Source: Puniceicoccales bacterium Verruco_01 (GTDB lineage: Bacteria; Verrucomicrobiota; Verrucomicrobiia; Opitutales; Oceanipulchritudinaceae). Taken from it: DNA of 47,290 nt. Shown here piece after piece: positions 19,432-27,626 of the stretch. Under the pieces are notes generated by a model. The model made no database searches and was not told the origin of the DNA. It saw only the letters and a list, made by a program, of their open reading frames with translations. The position numbers were made by a program, and so were the translations under genes. The DNA is taken from assembly GCA_001604565.1 (NCBI GenBank), contig LVBV01000009.1, positions 75,549-122,838 of the forward strand, read 5' to 3'. Positions within the stretch are counted from its first letter, which is position 1; every line of letters starts with the position of its first letter.

Positions 19432-20499
19432 TCAGATCGACAAGAGGTCCGCGAAGTTGACGTCGGCACCTAGGACACCGATGAGGCTGCCGTCGGCGGC
19501 GAAGACGGGGCCGGAGAGGGTGAAGCAGAAGCTGTCGCTTGCCGAGGAGCGGTAGATGTCCGACACGGCGATCTCCCCGGACTGCGCGACGGAGCGGAAC
19601 CACGGCCTCCCTGACCAGTCGCTCCCGCAGACGGCGGCGTCCTCGCGCCCGTCGGCCCAGAGGTTGCTTGTCACCTGCCTGCCGGAAGCGTCCGTGAGGT
19701 AGAGCAGTTCAAAGATTCGGGAACTCCGCAGGGCCCGACGCATCGCGTCCTCGCTCGGTCCGCGCGAGAGGCTTGCGAACTCCCGCATCCCGAGAATCTG
19801 GCGGAAGAGGTTCACGGCGTGGTCGTGCGCGGGCAGGCGGAAGGTGCCGACCTCCACGAGCAGTTCCTCGCAGAGGGCCCGGATGCGTCCGGAGGTGCCG
19901 TCCACTCGGCGGGCGGCCCCCGCCGTCTCGGTGGCGATTGCGGCCATTTCGTTCACCTCGCCGCCGAGGCGCCGGATGCTGGTGCCCTTGCGGTCGGAGC
20001 CGGTTTCATCGCCCGCCAGTCCCGCCGCGTCCACGGCGGTCTTGATGTTCTCGCGGATCAGGTCCACCTTGCCGGAAATCTGTTTGGTGGCGCTGGTCGT
20101 CTGCCCGGCGAGGGATTCCACCTCGTGCGCCACCGCGCCGAAGGCAAGGCCCACCACGCCCGCGCGCGCCGCCTCGATACTCGCGTTGATCGAGAGGATG
20201 CGCGTCTGGTCCGCCACGCGCTTGATGGCGGCGACGATCTCGCCCACGCTTTCCGAGGAGACGTTCAGGGTCTCCATCGCCTTCGAGAGGGCGTCCGCCA
20301 TACGATCCACGTTTGCGGCGATCTCGCGCGACTGGGCGGCCTGCTGCTGTGCCCCGGCGGCGAGCTTCGAGGCGATGGCCGTCAGCTCCGGTGCCAGTTT
20401 GGAGAGGGCGATCGACGACCGGGCGAGGCGCTCGATGCGGATCTCGATGTCGTTCTCGCGCGAGGCGCCGGTCCTTGTTCTCATGGATAGCGTGTTCAC
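19432..20499 (-). CDS. soluble chemoreceptor-like protein with C-terminal Cache-like sensor domain
   Basis: A 355-residue protein with no membrane segment. Residues about 20-200 are a methyl-accepting-type coiled coil whose hairpin tip reads RILSINASIEAARAG and FGAVAHEVESLA. This differs from the usual tip ([23 protein letters not shown]) but keeps EAARAG. Residues about 225-355 resemble a Cache/PDC-type sensor fold: FELLYLTDASGRQVTSN, then SDWSGRPWFRS, AVSDIYRSS and GVLGADVNFADLL. The order is thus signalling domain first, sensor last, and the sensor would face the cytoplasm. The start is GTG 20499, eight bases after GGAG; ATG 20484 has no ribosome site. Partner kinase unknown. Confidence 0.75.
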   Translation of the reverse strand: MNTLSMRTRTGASRENDIEIRIERLARSSIALSKLAPELTAIASKLAAGAQQQAAQSREIAANVDRMADALSKAMETLNVSSESVGEIVAAIKRVADQTRILSINASIEAARAGVVGLAFGAVAHEVESLAGQTTSATKQISGKVDLIRENIKTAVDAAGLAGDETGSDRKGTSIRRLGGEVNEMAAIATETAGAARRVDGTSGRIRALCEELLVEVGTFRLPAHDHAVNLFRQILGMREFASLSRGPSEDAMRRALRSSRIFELLYLTDASGRQVTSNLWADGREDAAVCGSDWSGRPWFRSVAQSGEIAVSDIYRSSASDSFCFTLSGPVFAADGSLIGVLGADVNFADLLSI

Positions 20500-20559
20500 A
20501 AAGCCACTCCATCAGCAGGACTTGTTCCCGCAGTCGGAATCGGGACGATTTGGAACCAA

Positions 20560-22197
20560 TCAGGGCAGAACAAGGAACGCCGCGCCGACAATCGCCGTGG
20601 GAAGAAGCGAAAAAACGAGCAGCTTCAGCGGGGAGATCCCGCCCTCGCCGAAGAAGGAGTGCAGGATGGACTGTCCGGCGGGATTGGGCGCGTTGGCGAT
20701 GAGGGTGAGCCCTCCGCCCGTCACCGCGCCGTACACCACGGCGTGTTGCAGGACCGCATCCTGCGCGAGCGCGGGCACCTGCGAGGCAAGGAAGGTGATC
20801 GCCGCATTGTCGTTGAAGGCGGTGAGAACCGTGGAGCCGACAAACAGCTCTCCCGCGCCCAGTGAGGAAAGGACCGGCTCGATCCACCACTGCTGGAGCG
20901 TCCCGTGTGTGACGAGGGCCGCGAGGAAGAAGCCCACCATCAGGGGCTCGCGCATCGAGAGGCGGCCCTGCCAGGTGCTCGTCACCGAATGGAAGGCCAG
21001 AAAGAAAAGGAAGCCGCCCACAAAGAGCGGGGCGTGGTGCGCCGTGGCCACGGTCCACGCCATGAAGAGCACCACGGCAAAGGTCACCCAGCGCGGCACC
21101 GGTTCCTCGCCGTCGTGGCGTCCATAGCTGTGGCTGCGTTCGGAGCGCTGTCGCATCTGCCGGAACTCCTTGCGGAAGAATAGGTAATACGCACCCGTCG
21201 CCAGAAGGATGCCGACAATCGCCTTCCAGCCGAAGTGGAGGAACATATGTTCCATTCCCCAGCCCCATTTGCCCGCCACCATCAGGACCGGCGGTGCGGC
21301 AAAGTGCGTGAGCGTTCCGCCCACGGAGATGTTCACGAAGAGGAGGGCGATCGTCGCATACCTGAGCTTTTCCGAAGGATTTAACCGGTAGATGAGCCGT
21401 GCCAGAAGAAGTGCCGAGATCGTCATCGCGGCGGGCTCGGTGATGAGGGAACCGAGGATCGGGCCGAGAACGAGGATGGAAACCCACCACGCCGCCGGGG
21501 AATTGCCGAAGAGCCGCCCCGCCACGAAGCGCAGCGCCCCCTCCGCAAGGCGCATCACGGGCCGCGAGGCCGCCATCGCCATGATTGCCACGACGAAGAG
21601 CGCCTCCGTGTAATTGACCTTGCCGTCCACAAAGTTTGCGAAGTCGCCATAGCCGTGGAACCAGAAGACCGCCAGCATCAGAGGCACGAGCCACAGGCCG
21701 AAGATCGCCTCCACCTCTCCCGAGAGGTGCAGGATGCGCGCGGGAATGGACACGTCGTCGCGGGCGTTCAGGTAGGGCTTGGCATGGGCGGTACGGCCCT
21801 CGCGGATGATCGCGAGGCGGTGTTTTTCCTCGATTTTGTGGGAAAGCCGGGTGATCGGCCCCGCGAGGAAGGTGTGAACGAGGGCCAGAAGGAAGATCGC
21901 CGTGGCGACGACGTTGAAGGGCGTGCGCTCCGCCCGGGAGACGATCCTTTCCCAGGTTCCCGTGATGCCGTGGCGCGCCTCGTAGGAATGGTATTCCTCA
22001 AGCGAGGGCGGCAGGTGGGGCGAGGCCGCGTCCTCCGGATACACCGGGCGCAGAACCTGTCCCGGTGCCGCCGCCGCAAAGGCGGGAAGCTCGATCCCGC
22101 TCGCGTCAACGGCGGAGGCGCCCCCCGTTGCGGAAAGGCCGCAGGGGATCGCGAAAAACAGTGCAAAGGCGATAAAGATGAGTCGTCGCAAGGCCAC
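20560..22197 (-). CDS. putative Na+/H+ antiporter (Na_H_antiport_3-type) with signal peptide
   Basis: A 545-residue protein. From GTG 22197 it begins with a short basic stretch and a hydrophobic signal (about 5-25). A segment of about 80 residues follows, predicted to lie outside the membrane, and then about ten or more membrane helices. Conserved polar helix motifs include GSLITEPAAMTISALLLAR, VNISVGGTLTHFAAPPVLMV and LTAFNDNAAITFLASQVP, as in ion-transporter (IT) superfamily antiporters, together with NAPNPAGQSIL near the end. This matches the putative Na+/H+ antiporter family PF07399. Start codon is uncertain (TTG 22191 is another possibility); no ribosome site is seen. Divergent from the DUF1015 gene. 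Confidence 0.75.
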   Translation of the reverse strand: MALRRLIFIAFALFFAIPCGLSATGGASAVDASGIELPAFAAAAPGQVLRPVYPEDAASPHLPPSLEEYHSYEARHGITGTWERIVSRAERTPFNVVATAIFLLALVHTFLAGPITRLSHKIEEKHRLAIIREGRTAHAKPYLNARDDVSIPARILHLSGEVEAIFGLWLVPLMLAVFWFHGYGDFANFVDGKVNYTEALFVVAIMAMAASRPVMRLAEGALRFVAGRLFGNSPAAWWVSILVLGPILGSLITEPAAMTISALLLARLIYRLNPSEKLRYATIALLFVNISVGGTLTHFAAPPVLMVAGKWGWGMEHMFLHFGWKAIVGILLATGAYYLFFRKEFRQMRQRSERSHSYGRHDGEEPVPRWVTFAVVLFMAWTVATAHHAPLFVGGFLFFLAFHSVTSTWQGRLSMREPLMVGFFLAALVTHGTLQQWWIEPVLSSLGAGELFVGSTVLTAFNDNAAITFLASQVPALAQDAVLQHAVVYGAVTGGGLTLIANAPNPAGQSILHSFFGEGGISPLKLLVFSLLPTAIVGAAFLVLP

Positions 22198-22396
22198 TGG
22201 TCTATGATTGAGAACCAAATCCCTCCCGGTCTTCCAGGAAGCATCTGATATCAGGGAAGCGATGGGGGTGCGTCTGTCAACCGATACCGGTGGGATGAAT
22301 CGCGAAATCCCGCTCGTTGTCGAAAACGTGCGCCAGATCACCCCCGTCGCAAAAATTCTCGCCGGACGGGGCTTTGTCCCCTTACCTTTTCCGATC

Positions 22397-23614
22397 ATGC
22401 GCATCCGCAACTTCAAGGCCTTGCGCCCCAGCGAGACTGAGGCCCCCATTGTTTCCGCCCCGCCGTACGACGTGGTTTCGACCGAGGAGGCCCGCGCCAT
22501 CGCGTCGGGGAACCCTCTCTCGCTCCTGCACGTCTCCCGCGCGGAGATCGATTTCGCCCCGGGGCAGGACCCTCATGCGGACTGCGTGTACGCCAGGGCG
22601 GTGGAGAATTTCAAGAAGCTTGTCGCCGCCGGTCACCTGAAGGCCGACGAGGAGGAGGGCCTCTACCTCTACGAGCAAAGAATGGGCGGCCACAGCCAGT
22701 ATGGCGTCGTCTCCCTAGCACTAGTGGAGGAATATGACGACGGCACGATCCGCCGCCACGAGAAGACGCGCAAGGACAAGGAGGACGACCGCACCCGCCT
22801 GACCGACGAGACGAGCGCGAACCTCGGGCCCGTCTTCCTCACCTACCGGGATGATGCCGCGATCGACGCCGTGGTGAATAAGATCGCCGCGCAAAAACCC
22901 CTCTTTGACTTCGCCGATGCCGCGAACGTGGAGCACCGGGGCTGGAAGATCCCGGCCTCGGCGGGCCTCGACAAACTCTTTGCCAAGGTGCCGCGCGCCT
23001 ACATTGCCGACGGCCACCACCGCGCCGCGAGCGCCGCAAGGGTGGGCCGCATGCGCCGGGAGAGAAACCCGCACCACACGGGCAAGGAGAGCTACAACGC
23101 CTTCCTCGCGGTGCTCTTCCCGGCCTCGCAACTGCGCATCCTGCCCTACAACCGGCTGGTCTCGGACTTGAACGGGCTTTCCCCCGCCGCGTTCCTCGAA
23201 GCGCTGAAGAAGGCGGGAGTCGTGACGGAGAATGCCCCGGCGGCTCCGGCGAAGGCTTCGGAAGTCTCGATCTACCTTGGCGGGAAGTGGTACGGCCTTT
23301 CCTTTGCCGCGCCGCTCGGCACGGACCCCGTGAGCCGCCTGGACGTATCGCTGTTGCAGGACCGCGTCCTCGCGCCGATCCTCGGCATCGACGACCCCCG
23401 CACCTCCGAGCGCATCAGCTTTGTCGGCGGCATTCGCGGAACGAAGTATCTGGAGAAGGAGGTCGATGCCGGGCGCGCCGCCGTGGCCTTCTCGATGTAT
23501 CCGACGAGCGTCTCCCAGCTCATGGACATCGCCGACGCGGACCAGATCATGCCCCCCAAGAGCACGTGGTTCGAGCCGAAGCTCCGCTCCGGCCTCTTCA
23601 TCAACGTCTTCTAG
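22397..23614 (+). CDS. DUF1015 family protein
   Basis: A 405-residue protein of the DUF1015 family (COG4198). Typical signatures are the N-terminus MRIRNFKALRP, the SAPPYDVVS segment, YIADGHHRAASAARV (about 195-210) and the C-terminus WFEPKLRSGLFINVF. The biochemical role of the family is not settled; in many genomes it sits near serine-biosynthesis genes, which are absent here. It is followed after nine bases by a flavin-reductase-like gene, so the two form an operon. ATG 22397 begins exactly where family members begin; no strong ribosome site. Confidence 0.9.
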   Translation: MRIRNFKALRPSETEAPIVSAPPYDVVSTEEARAIASGNPLSLLHVSRAEIDFAPGQDPHADCVYARAVENFKKLVAAGHLKADEEEGLYLYEQRMGGHSQYGVVSLALVEEYDDGTIRRHEKTRKDKEDDRTRLTDETSANLGPVFLTYRDDAAIDAVVNKIAAQKPLFDFADAANVEHRGWKIPASAGLDKLFAKVPRAYIADGHHRAASAARVGRMRRERNPHHTGKESYNAFLAVLFPASQLRILPYNRLVSDLNGLSPAAFLEALKKAGVVTENAPAAPAKASEVSIYLGGKWYGLSFAAPLGTDPVSRLDVSLLQDRVLAPILGIDDPRTSERISFVGGIRGTKYLEKEVDAGRAAVAFSMYPTSVSQLMDIADADQIMPPKSTWFEPKLRSGLFINVF

Positions 23615-23623
23615 GAGAATGAC

Positions 23624-24154
23624 ATGAATGCACTTCCGCTTTCCCGGGTTTCCGGTATCGTCGGGGCGGGGCCGTTGTTTCTGGTGAGCACTTCCGACGG
23701 GGTGCGCCGTGATGTGATGACCCTTGCCTGGCACACGATGCACGACTTTTCCCCGCCGCTTGTCGGCATCGTGATGGGGGCCGACCATTTTTCCCGCGAG
23801 CTGCTGGAAAAGAGCCTCTCCTGCGTGCTGGCGATCCCTGGCGCGGACCTTGCGCCGCTGGCGGTGAAGATCGGAACCGTTTCGGGCCGAACCTGCGACA
23901 AGTTCGAAAAATTCGGCATCGCCACGCAGGCGGCGGAAACCGTGCCCGCGCCGCTTATGGCGGACTGCTTGGTGAACCTAGAATGCCGAGTCGTGGAGAT
24001 CCTCGCCAAATACGAGTACGTCATCCTCGAAGTGGTCCGCGCGTGGGAGAACACGGACCGCGCGGACCGGCGCAGCCTGCACCACATGGGCGGAACACGC
24101 TTCTTTGCGAGCGGCGAGGAAATGGACCTTGCCGCCCTGTATCCCAAGAAATGA
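23624..24154 (+). CDS. flavin reductase-like FMN-binding protein
   Basis: A 176-residue protein of the flavin reductase-like (FMN-binding split barrel) fold. Family features are the N-terminal strand GPLFLVST, DVMTLAWHTMHDFSPPLVGI (about 30-50), the LSCVLAIPGADLAPLAVKIG segment and the LVNLECRVVEI strand. Members bind FMN and reduce it or transfer electrons with NAD(P)H; the substrate here is unknown. It lies nine bases behind the DUF1015 gene. I see no full Shine-Dalgarno, but a GGAGAATGAC stretch overlaps the DUF1015 stop and precedes this ATG. Confidence 0.8.
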   Translation: MNALPLSRVSGIVGAGPLFLVSTSDGVRRDVMTLAWHTMHDFSPPLVGIVMGADHFSRELLEKSLSCVLAIPGADLAPLAVKIGTVSGRTCDKFEKFGIATQAAETVPAPLMADCLVNLECRVVEILAKYEYVILEVVRAWENTDRADRRSLHHMGGTRFFASGEEMDLAALYPKK

Positions 24155-24166
24155 CCCGCGAGGCGC

Positions 24167-24218
24167 CGGGGCTGAATTTGCCCCGCCGCCCAATCGGGGC
24201 TTGAGCCGGGGCTGAGCC
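24167..24218. repeat. cluster of GGGGCTgA-type units and a hairpin
   Basis: CGGGGC (24167-24172) pairs with GCCCCG (24180-24185), and two further near-identical units GGGGCTTGAGCC (24196-24207) and GGGGCTGAGCC (24208-24218) follow in tandem. It lies between the flavin reductase stop and the tRNA. No T-run follows, so it is not a standard terminator. Confidence 0.5.
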
Positions 24219-24274
24219 TGCGGCATCATCCGCGGTTTCCCGGCAGTTCCGGACGTTTTCGTCCGAAGTGCCAC

Positions 24275-24350
<76 letters not shown>

Positions 24351-24429
24351 GTTTGCCAGTGCCGCGATAGAGGCTCTCTCCGGCAGGCGCAGGCAAATGC
24401 ATGCCGCGCCTCTTCCGTACGCGAAAGGA

Positions 24430-24451
24430 CCGCGGACGTTTCCATCCGCGG
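24430..24451. terminator. hairpin between the tRNA and nrdD, possible bidirectional terminator
   Basis: CCGCGGA (24430-24436) and TCCGCGG (24445-24451) form a perfect 7-base stem with an 8-base loop. Flanks are only mildly T-rich (TCCTTTCG on the minus side, CCCTTGTTCC on the plus side), so termination would be weak. It separates two converging units. Confidence 0.4.
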
Positions 24452-24482
24452 CCCTTGTTCCGGGGCGTGAGAAAACCCCTGA

Positions 24483-26696
24483 CTAGCCGGCGGCCTTTTC
24501 CTCGGCGGCACAGGCGCAGGGGGCGGCGACGGCCTTCGGGGCTTCCACCGGCACCTTGAAGCTCTTGCGCTGGGCGAATTCCGCCTGCTTGCCTGCGTTC
24601 CACTGCGACACGGGGCGCAGGTACCCGACCACGCGGCTGTACACCTCGCACTCCTCGCCGCAATGCGGGCATTTTTCGTGCTCGCCCGCCAGATACCCGT
24701 GCGTCGGGCACACCGAGAAGGTGGGGGTGAGCGAGAAGTAGGGGAGTTTGTAATTTTCCGCGATGCGGCGGACGAGCTTCTTCACCACGTCCGGATCGGC
24801 GACGCGCTCGCCAAGGAACAGGTGTACCACGGTGCCGCCGGTGTACTTGGTCTGGAGTTCGTCCTGGCTGTCGAGGGATTCAAAGATGTCGTCCGTATAG
24901 TTCACCGGCAGGTGCGTCGAGTTCGTGTAATACGGCTCGGCGTGCTTCTCATGAACGTCCTCCTCGTTGGCCACCATGATCTCCGGGAAGCGGGCCTTGT
25001 CCTTCTGCGCGAAGCGGTAGGTCGTGCCCTCGCCCGGCGTCGCTTCGAGGTTGTAGTTGTTGCCCGTCTCCTTCTGGTACTGGATCAGACGTCCGCGCAT
25101 GAAGTCCAGTACGTCGCACGCAAAGCGGTGGCCGCGCGGGTCGGCGATCGTGCACTTGAGGAGATTCACGCAGGCCTCGTTCATGCCGAGGAGGCCAATC
25201 GTCGAGAAGTGATTCTTCCAGTACTGGCCGCTGCGCTCCTTGATGGCGCGCAGGTAGAAGGTGGTGTACGGGTAGAGGTTCGCGTTCGTCAGCCGCTCCA
25301 GGAGCTTGCGCTTGATTTCCAGACTGTCGCGCGCGATGTCCATCAGCTGTCCGAGGTTCGCGTAGAATTCCGCTTCGTCCTTCGAGCGGAAGCCAAGTCG
25401 CGGCATGTTGATCGTGACAACGCCGATCGAACCGGTGAGCGGGTTCGCGCCAAAAAGGCCGCCGCCGCGCATCATGAGCTGGCGGTTGTCGATCCGCAGA
25501 CGGCAGCACATCGAGCGCGCGTCGTCGGGGTCCATGTCGCTGTTGATGAAGTTCGAGAAGTACGGCACGCCGTACTTGCCCGTCATCTCCCACAGACCCT
25601 TCAGGTTCGGGTTGTCCCAGTCGAAGTTCTTGGTGAGGTTGATCGTCGGGATCGGGAAGGTCATGATGCGCCCGCGCGCGTCGCCCTCGGCCATGAGCTC
25701 GAAGAGCGCCTTGTTGAGCATGTTCATCTCTTCCTGGAACTCGCCATAGGTCTCCTTCTGCATCTCCCCGCCGATGAGGATCGGGTGGTCCTTGTAGATG
25801 TTCGGGCAGACGAGATCCAGCGTGATGTTCGTGAAGGGCGTCTGGAAACCCACGCGGGTCGGCACGTTCACGTTGAAGAGGAATTCCTGCAGGCACTGGC
25901 GGACGCCCTTGTAATCCAGCTTGTCGAAGCGGATGAAGGGGGCGAGCAGCGTGTCGAAATTCGCGAAGGCCTGCGCGCCCGCCGCCTCGCCCTGCAGGGT
26001 GTAGAAAAAGTTGATCACCTGCCCGAGCGCCGTGCGGAAGTGCTTGGGCGGACGGGTCTCCACCTTGCCGCACACCCCGCGGAAGCCCTCGCGCAGAAGA
26101 TCTAGGAGGTCCCAGCCCACGCAGTACACGCTGATCTGGTTTAAGTCGTGGAGATGGAGGTCGCCGCTCTCGTGGGCCTTCTTGATTACCGGATTGTAGA
26201 TCTTGTTCAGCCAGTACGTCTTGCTGACGGCGCTCGAAAGATAGTTGTTCAGGCCCTGTAGCGAGAAGCTCATGTTGCTGTTCTCGCGCACCTGCCAGTC
26301 CAGCTTTTGCAGGTACTGGTCCACCTGGTCAATGTGACTCTGGTCCGCGATCTCGCGCATCTTGGCGTGCTGGTCGCGGTAGATGATGTAGGCCTTGGCC
26401 GTCGCCCGGAAGGGGGAGTTCAGTAGAACCTCCTCCACAATGTCTTGGATTTCCTCCACGCCCGGAGTTTCCGAGGTGGACATCGTGTAGGCGTATTCGA
26501 TCACCTTTATGGTGAGCCTCGCGGCCATCTCCTCGCCGAACTCGCCGGTCTCCTTTCCGGCGGCCAGAATCGAGCGGGTGATCGCCTTGGGCTCAAACGG
26601 CACAACGCGACCGTCGCGCTTGCGGATATGCGTGAAAAGTCCGGTTTTCGAGGCGAGATACGCCTTCAGATGGTCAGTTTGCGTTCCTTCAAACAT
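24483..26696 (-). CDS. nrdD: anaerobic (class III) ribonucleoside-triphosphate reductase
   Basis: A 737-residue glycyl-radical enzyme that makes deoxyribonucleotides without oxygen. An N-terminal ATP-cone (about 22-115; HIRKRDGRVVPFEPKAI) gives allosteric control. The core contains the NrdD fold with CRLRIDNRQLMMRGGGLFG and SIGVVTINMPRLG. The C-terminal zinc site uses CPTHGYL and CPHCGEEC cysteines, and the radical glycine is in RVVGYLRP (about Gly691). A short Ala/Cys-rich tail follows. Start ATG 26696 has an AAGAG ribosome site. Two NrdR boxes lie just upstream, so repression by NrdR is expected. The activating radical-SAM enzyme NrdG, often next door, is not present in this window. Confidence 0.95.
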   Translation of the reverse strand: MFEGTQTDHLKAYLASKTGLFTHIRKRDGRVVPFEPKAITRSILAAGKETGEFGEEMAARLTIKVIEYAYTMSTSETPGVEEIQDIVEEVLLNSPFRATAKAYIIYRDQHAKMREIADQSHIDQVDQYLQKLDWQVRENSNMSFSLQGLNNYLSSAVSKTYWLNKIYNPVIKKAHESGDLHLHDLNQISVYCVGWDLLDLLREGFRGVCGKVETRPPKHFRTALGQVINFFYTLQGEAAGAQAFANFDTLLAPFIRFDKLDYKGVRQCLQEFLFNVNVPTRVGFQTPFTNITLDLVCPNIYKDHPILIGGEMQKETYGEFQEEMNMLNKALFELMAEGDARGRIMTFPIPTINLTKNFDWDNPNLKGLWEMTGKYGVPYFSNFINSDMDPDDARSMCCRLRIDNRQLMMRGGGLFGANPLTGSIGVVTINMPRLGFRSKDEAEFYANLGQLMDIARDSLEIKRKLLERLTNANLYPYTTFYLRAIKERSGQYWKNHFSTIGLLGMNEACVNLLKCTIADPRGHRFACDVLDFMRGRLIQYQKETGNNYNLEATPGEGTTYRFAQKDKARFPEIMVANEEDVHEKHAEPYYTNSTHLPVNYTDDIFESLDSQDELQTKYTGGTVVHLFLGERVADPDVVKKLVRRIAENYKLPYFSLTPTFSVCPTHGYLAGEHEKCPHCGEECEVYSRVVGYLRPVSQWNAGKQAEFAQRKSFKVPVEAPKAVAAPCACAAEEKAAG

Positions 26697-26705
26697 GGGG
26701 GCTCT

Positions 26706-26721
26706 TTCCAATATCTTGGGT
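26706..26721 (-). promoter_or_regulatory. NrdR box, proximal
   Basis: TTCCAATATCTTGGGT agrees with the 16-base NrdR consensus (acaCwAtATaTwGtgt) in its central CAATAT-TTG core. Its start is 32 bases from the start of the second box, the three-helical-turn spacing known for NrdR pairs. Confidence 0.75.
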
Positions 26722-26737
26722 TTTCTTCCGTGGCTGA

Positions 26738-26753
26738 CCACAAGATATTGTGG
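26738..26753 (-). promoter_or_regulatory. NrdR box, distal
   Basis: CCACAAGATATTGTGG matches the NrdR consensus at 13 of 16 positions and is nearly palindromic. With the proximal box it forms the tandem pair typical of ribonucleotide reductase promoters. Confidence 0.8.
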
Positions 26754-27110
26754 ATCTGTAACGCGCGGGTAAGGAAAAAGTAACTCGGTTCCCCGTGTAG
26801 AAGCAAGCATTTATGAATGAATAAGATTTTCTAATTTGTTAGCGGAAAGCCCCGCCGGGCAAGACAGATGTGAAGAGCTGTGAACAGCTTTTGCGAGGCC
26901 TTGACTGAGGCGGTTCCCGGAGGCGGCGCGGTACACGGTCTAACGGTTGTGTCACCTGTCCTTGCGTCGACGTGCGCCGCCGACGGCGAAACGAGCGGAA
27001 AAACCTTTTTGAAACAATCCCCCGGGCTGTGCTGTCAACGATGCAATCGTCCCGGCGAAAAGCCCTTCGCCGTTCTTGCCCCGGGGCCTCAAACCCACTT
27101 CAATGATCCA
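26754..27110. other. intergenic region between nrdD and the lipoprotein gene
   Basis: About 360 bases with no gene that I can support. The part next to the NrdR boxes (26754-26850) is AT-rich and probably holds the nrdD promoter, but I could not fix clear hexamers. The rest is GC-rich. An open frame continues upstream from the lipoprotein ATG, but its translation has no signal peptide, no ribosome site and no recognisable pattern. Confidence 0.5.
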
Positions 27111-27536
27111 ATGCAAAGACTCCGCCCGCTCCTGTTCTCCTTTTTCGCACTGTGCGCTCTGGTTCTGTCGGCGTGCAACAGCCACCCTGTCGATCCGCGC
27201 ATCCACATGTCGATCGTCGGTTCCTGGCAGGGGGAGGCGACCGGCACGGTGATGTCGATCTACGGCGACGGACGACTGGTGATCGAAAACGCCCCGGGAG
27301 TGCCCGCGGGCACGGTGATCACGGGCACGGTGGAGCGCGGCTTTGACGAGGTGCGCATCGTGTATCTTGCGCCCGCCTCCCTTTGTCAGGGGCAGAGCGG
27401 AGTGTACCGTCTCTCGCTGAAAAAGGACATTCTGACGATGGAGGTCCTGAACGAGGAATGCCCGGCGCGCGCCGCCCAGATGGACAAGAGCTGGAAGCGC
27501 CTAAGCATGACGCCGAGGCCCTACGGCGGGAAATAA
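27111..27536 (+). CDS. small lipoprotein, unknown function
   Basis: A 141-residue protein starting with a lipoprotein signal: basic QRLRP, a hydrophobic stretch and the lipobox LSAC with lipidated Cys22. The mature part looks like a small beta-barrel or sandwich: GSWQGEATGTVMSIYGDGRL, then GTVITGTVERG, QSGVYRLSLKKDILTMEV and a Cys pair (SLCQG, EECPA). This resembles lipocalin-like 'threshold' domains that begin with GxW, but I cannot assign a family. It is anchored in the inner or outer membrane facing the periplasm. The gene stands alone, with its own terminator. Confidence 0.75.
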   Translation: MQRLRPLLFSFFALCALVLSACNSHPVDPRIHMSIVGSWQGEATGTVMSIYGDGRLVIENAPGVPAGTVITGTVERGFDEVRIVYLAPASLCQGQSGVYRLSLKKDILTMEVLNEECPARAAQMDKSWKRLSMTPRPYGGK

Positions 27537-27558
27537 GGGTCCGTTCCCCCTTCCTTTG

Positions 27559-27590
27559 ACCGGCGGAAGTGTTCCTTTCGCCGGTTTTTT
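27559..27590 (+). terminator. rho-independent terminator after the lipoprotein gene
   Basis: ACCGGCG (27559-27565) pairs with CGCCGGT (27579-27585) and is followed by a run of T (27585-27590). It starts 22 bases after the stop. Confidence 0.8.
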
Positions 27591-27626
27591 GTTGGACGAA
27601 GGGCGTGTTTTGCCGAACATGCGGGC

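Noticed and set aside
20006-21694. 562-codon minus-strand frame overlapping the soluble receptor and the antiporter
   Set aside because: It runs across two real genes in another frame and is Arg/Gly-rich with no recognisable domains.
26880-27110. Upstream in-frame extension of the lipoprotein gene
   Set aside because: The extension has no signal peptide or ribosome site, while the ATG at 27111 starts a perfect lipoprotein signal.
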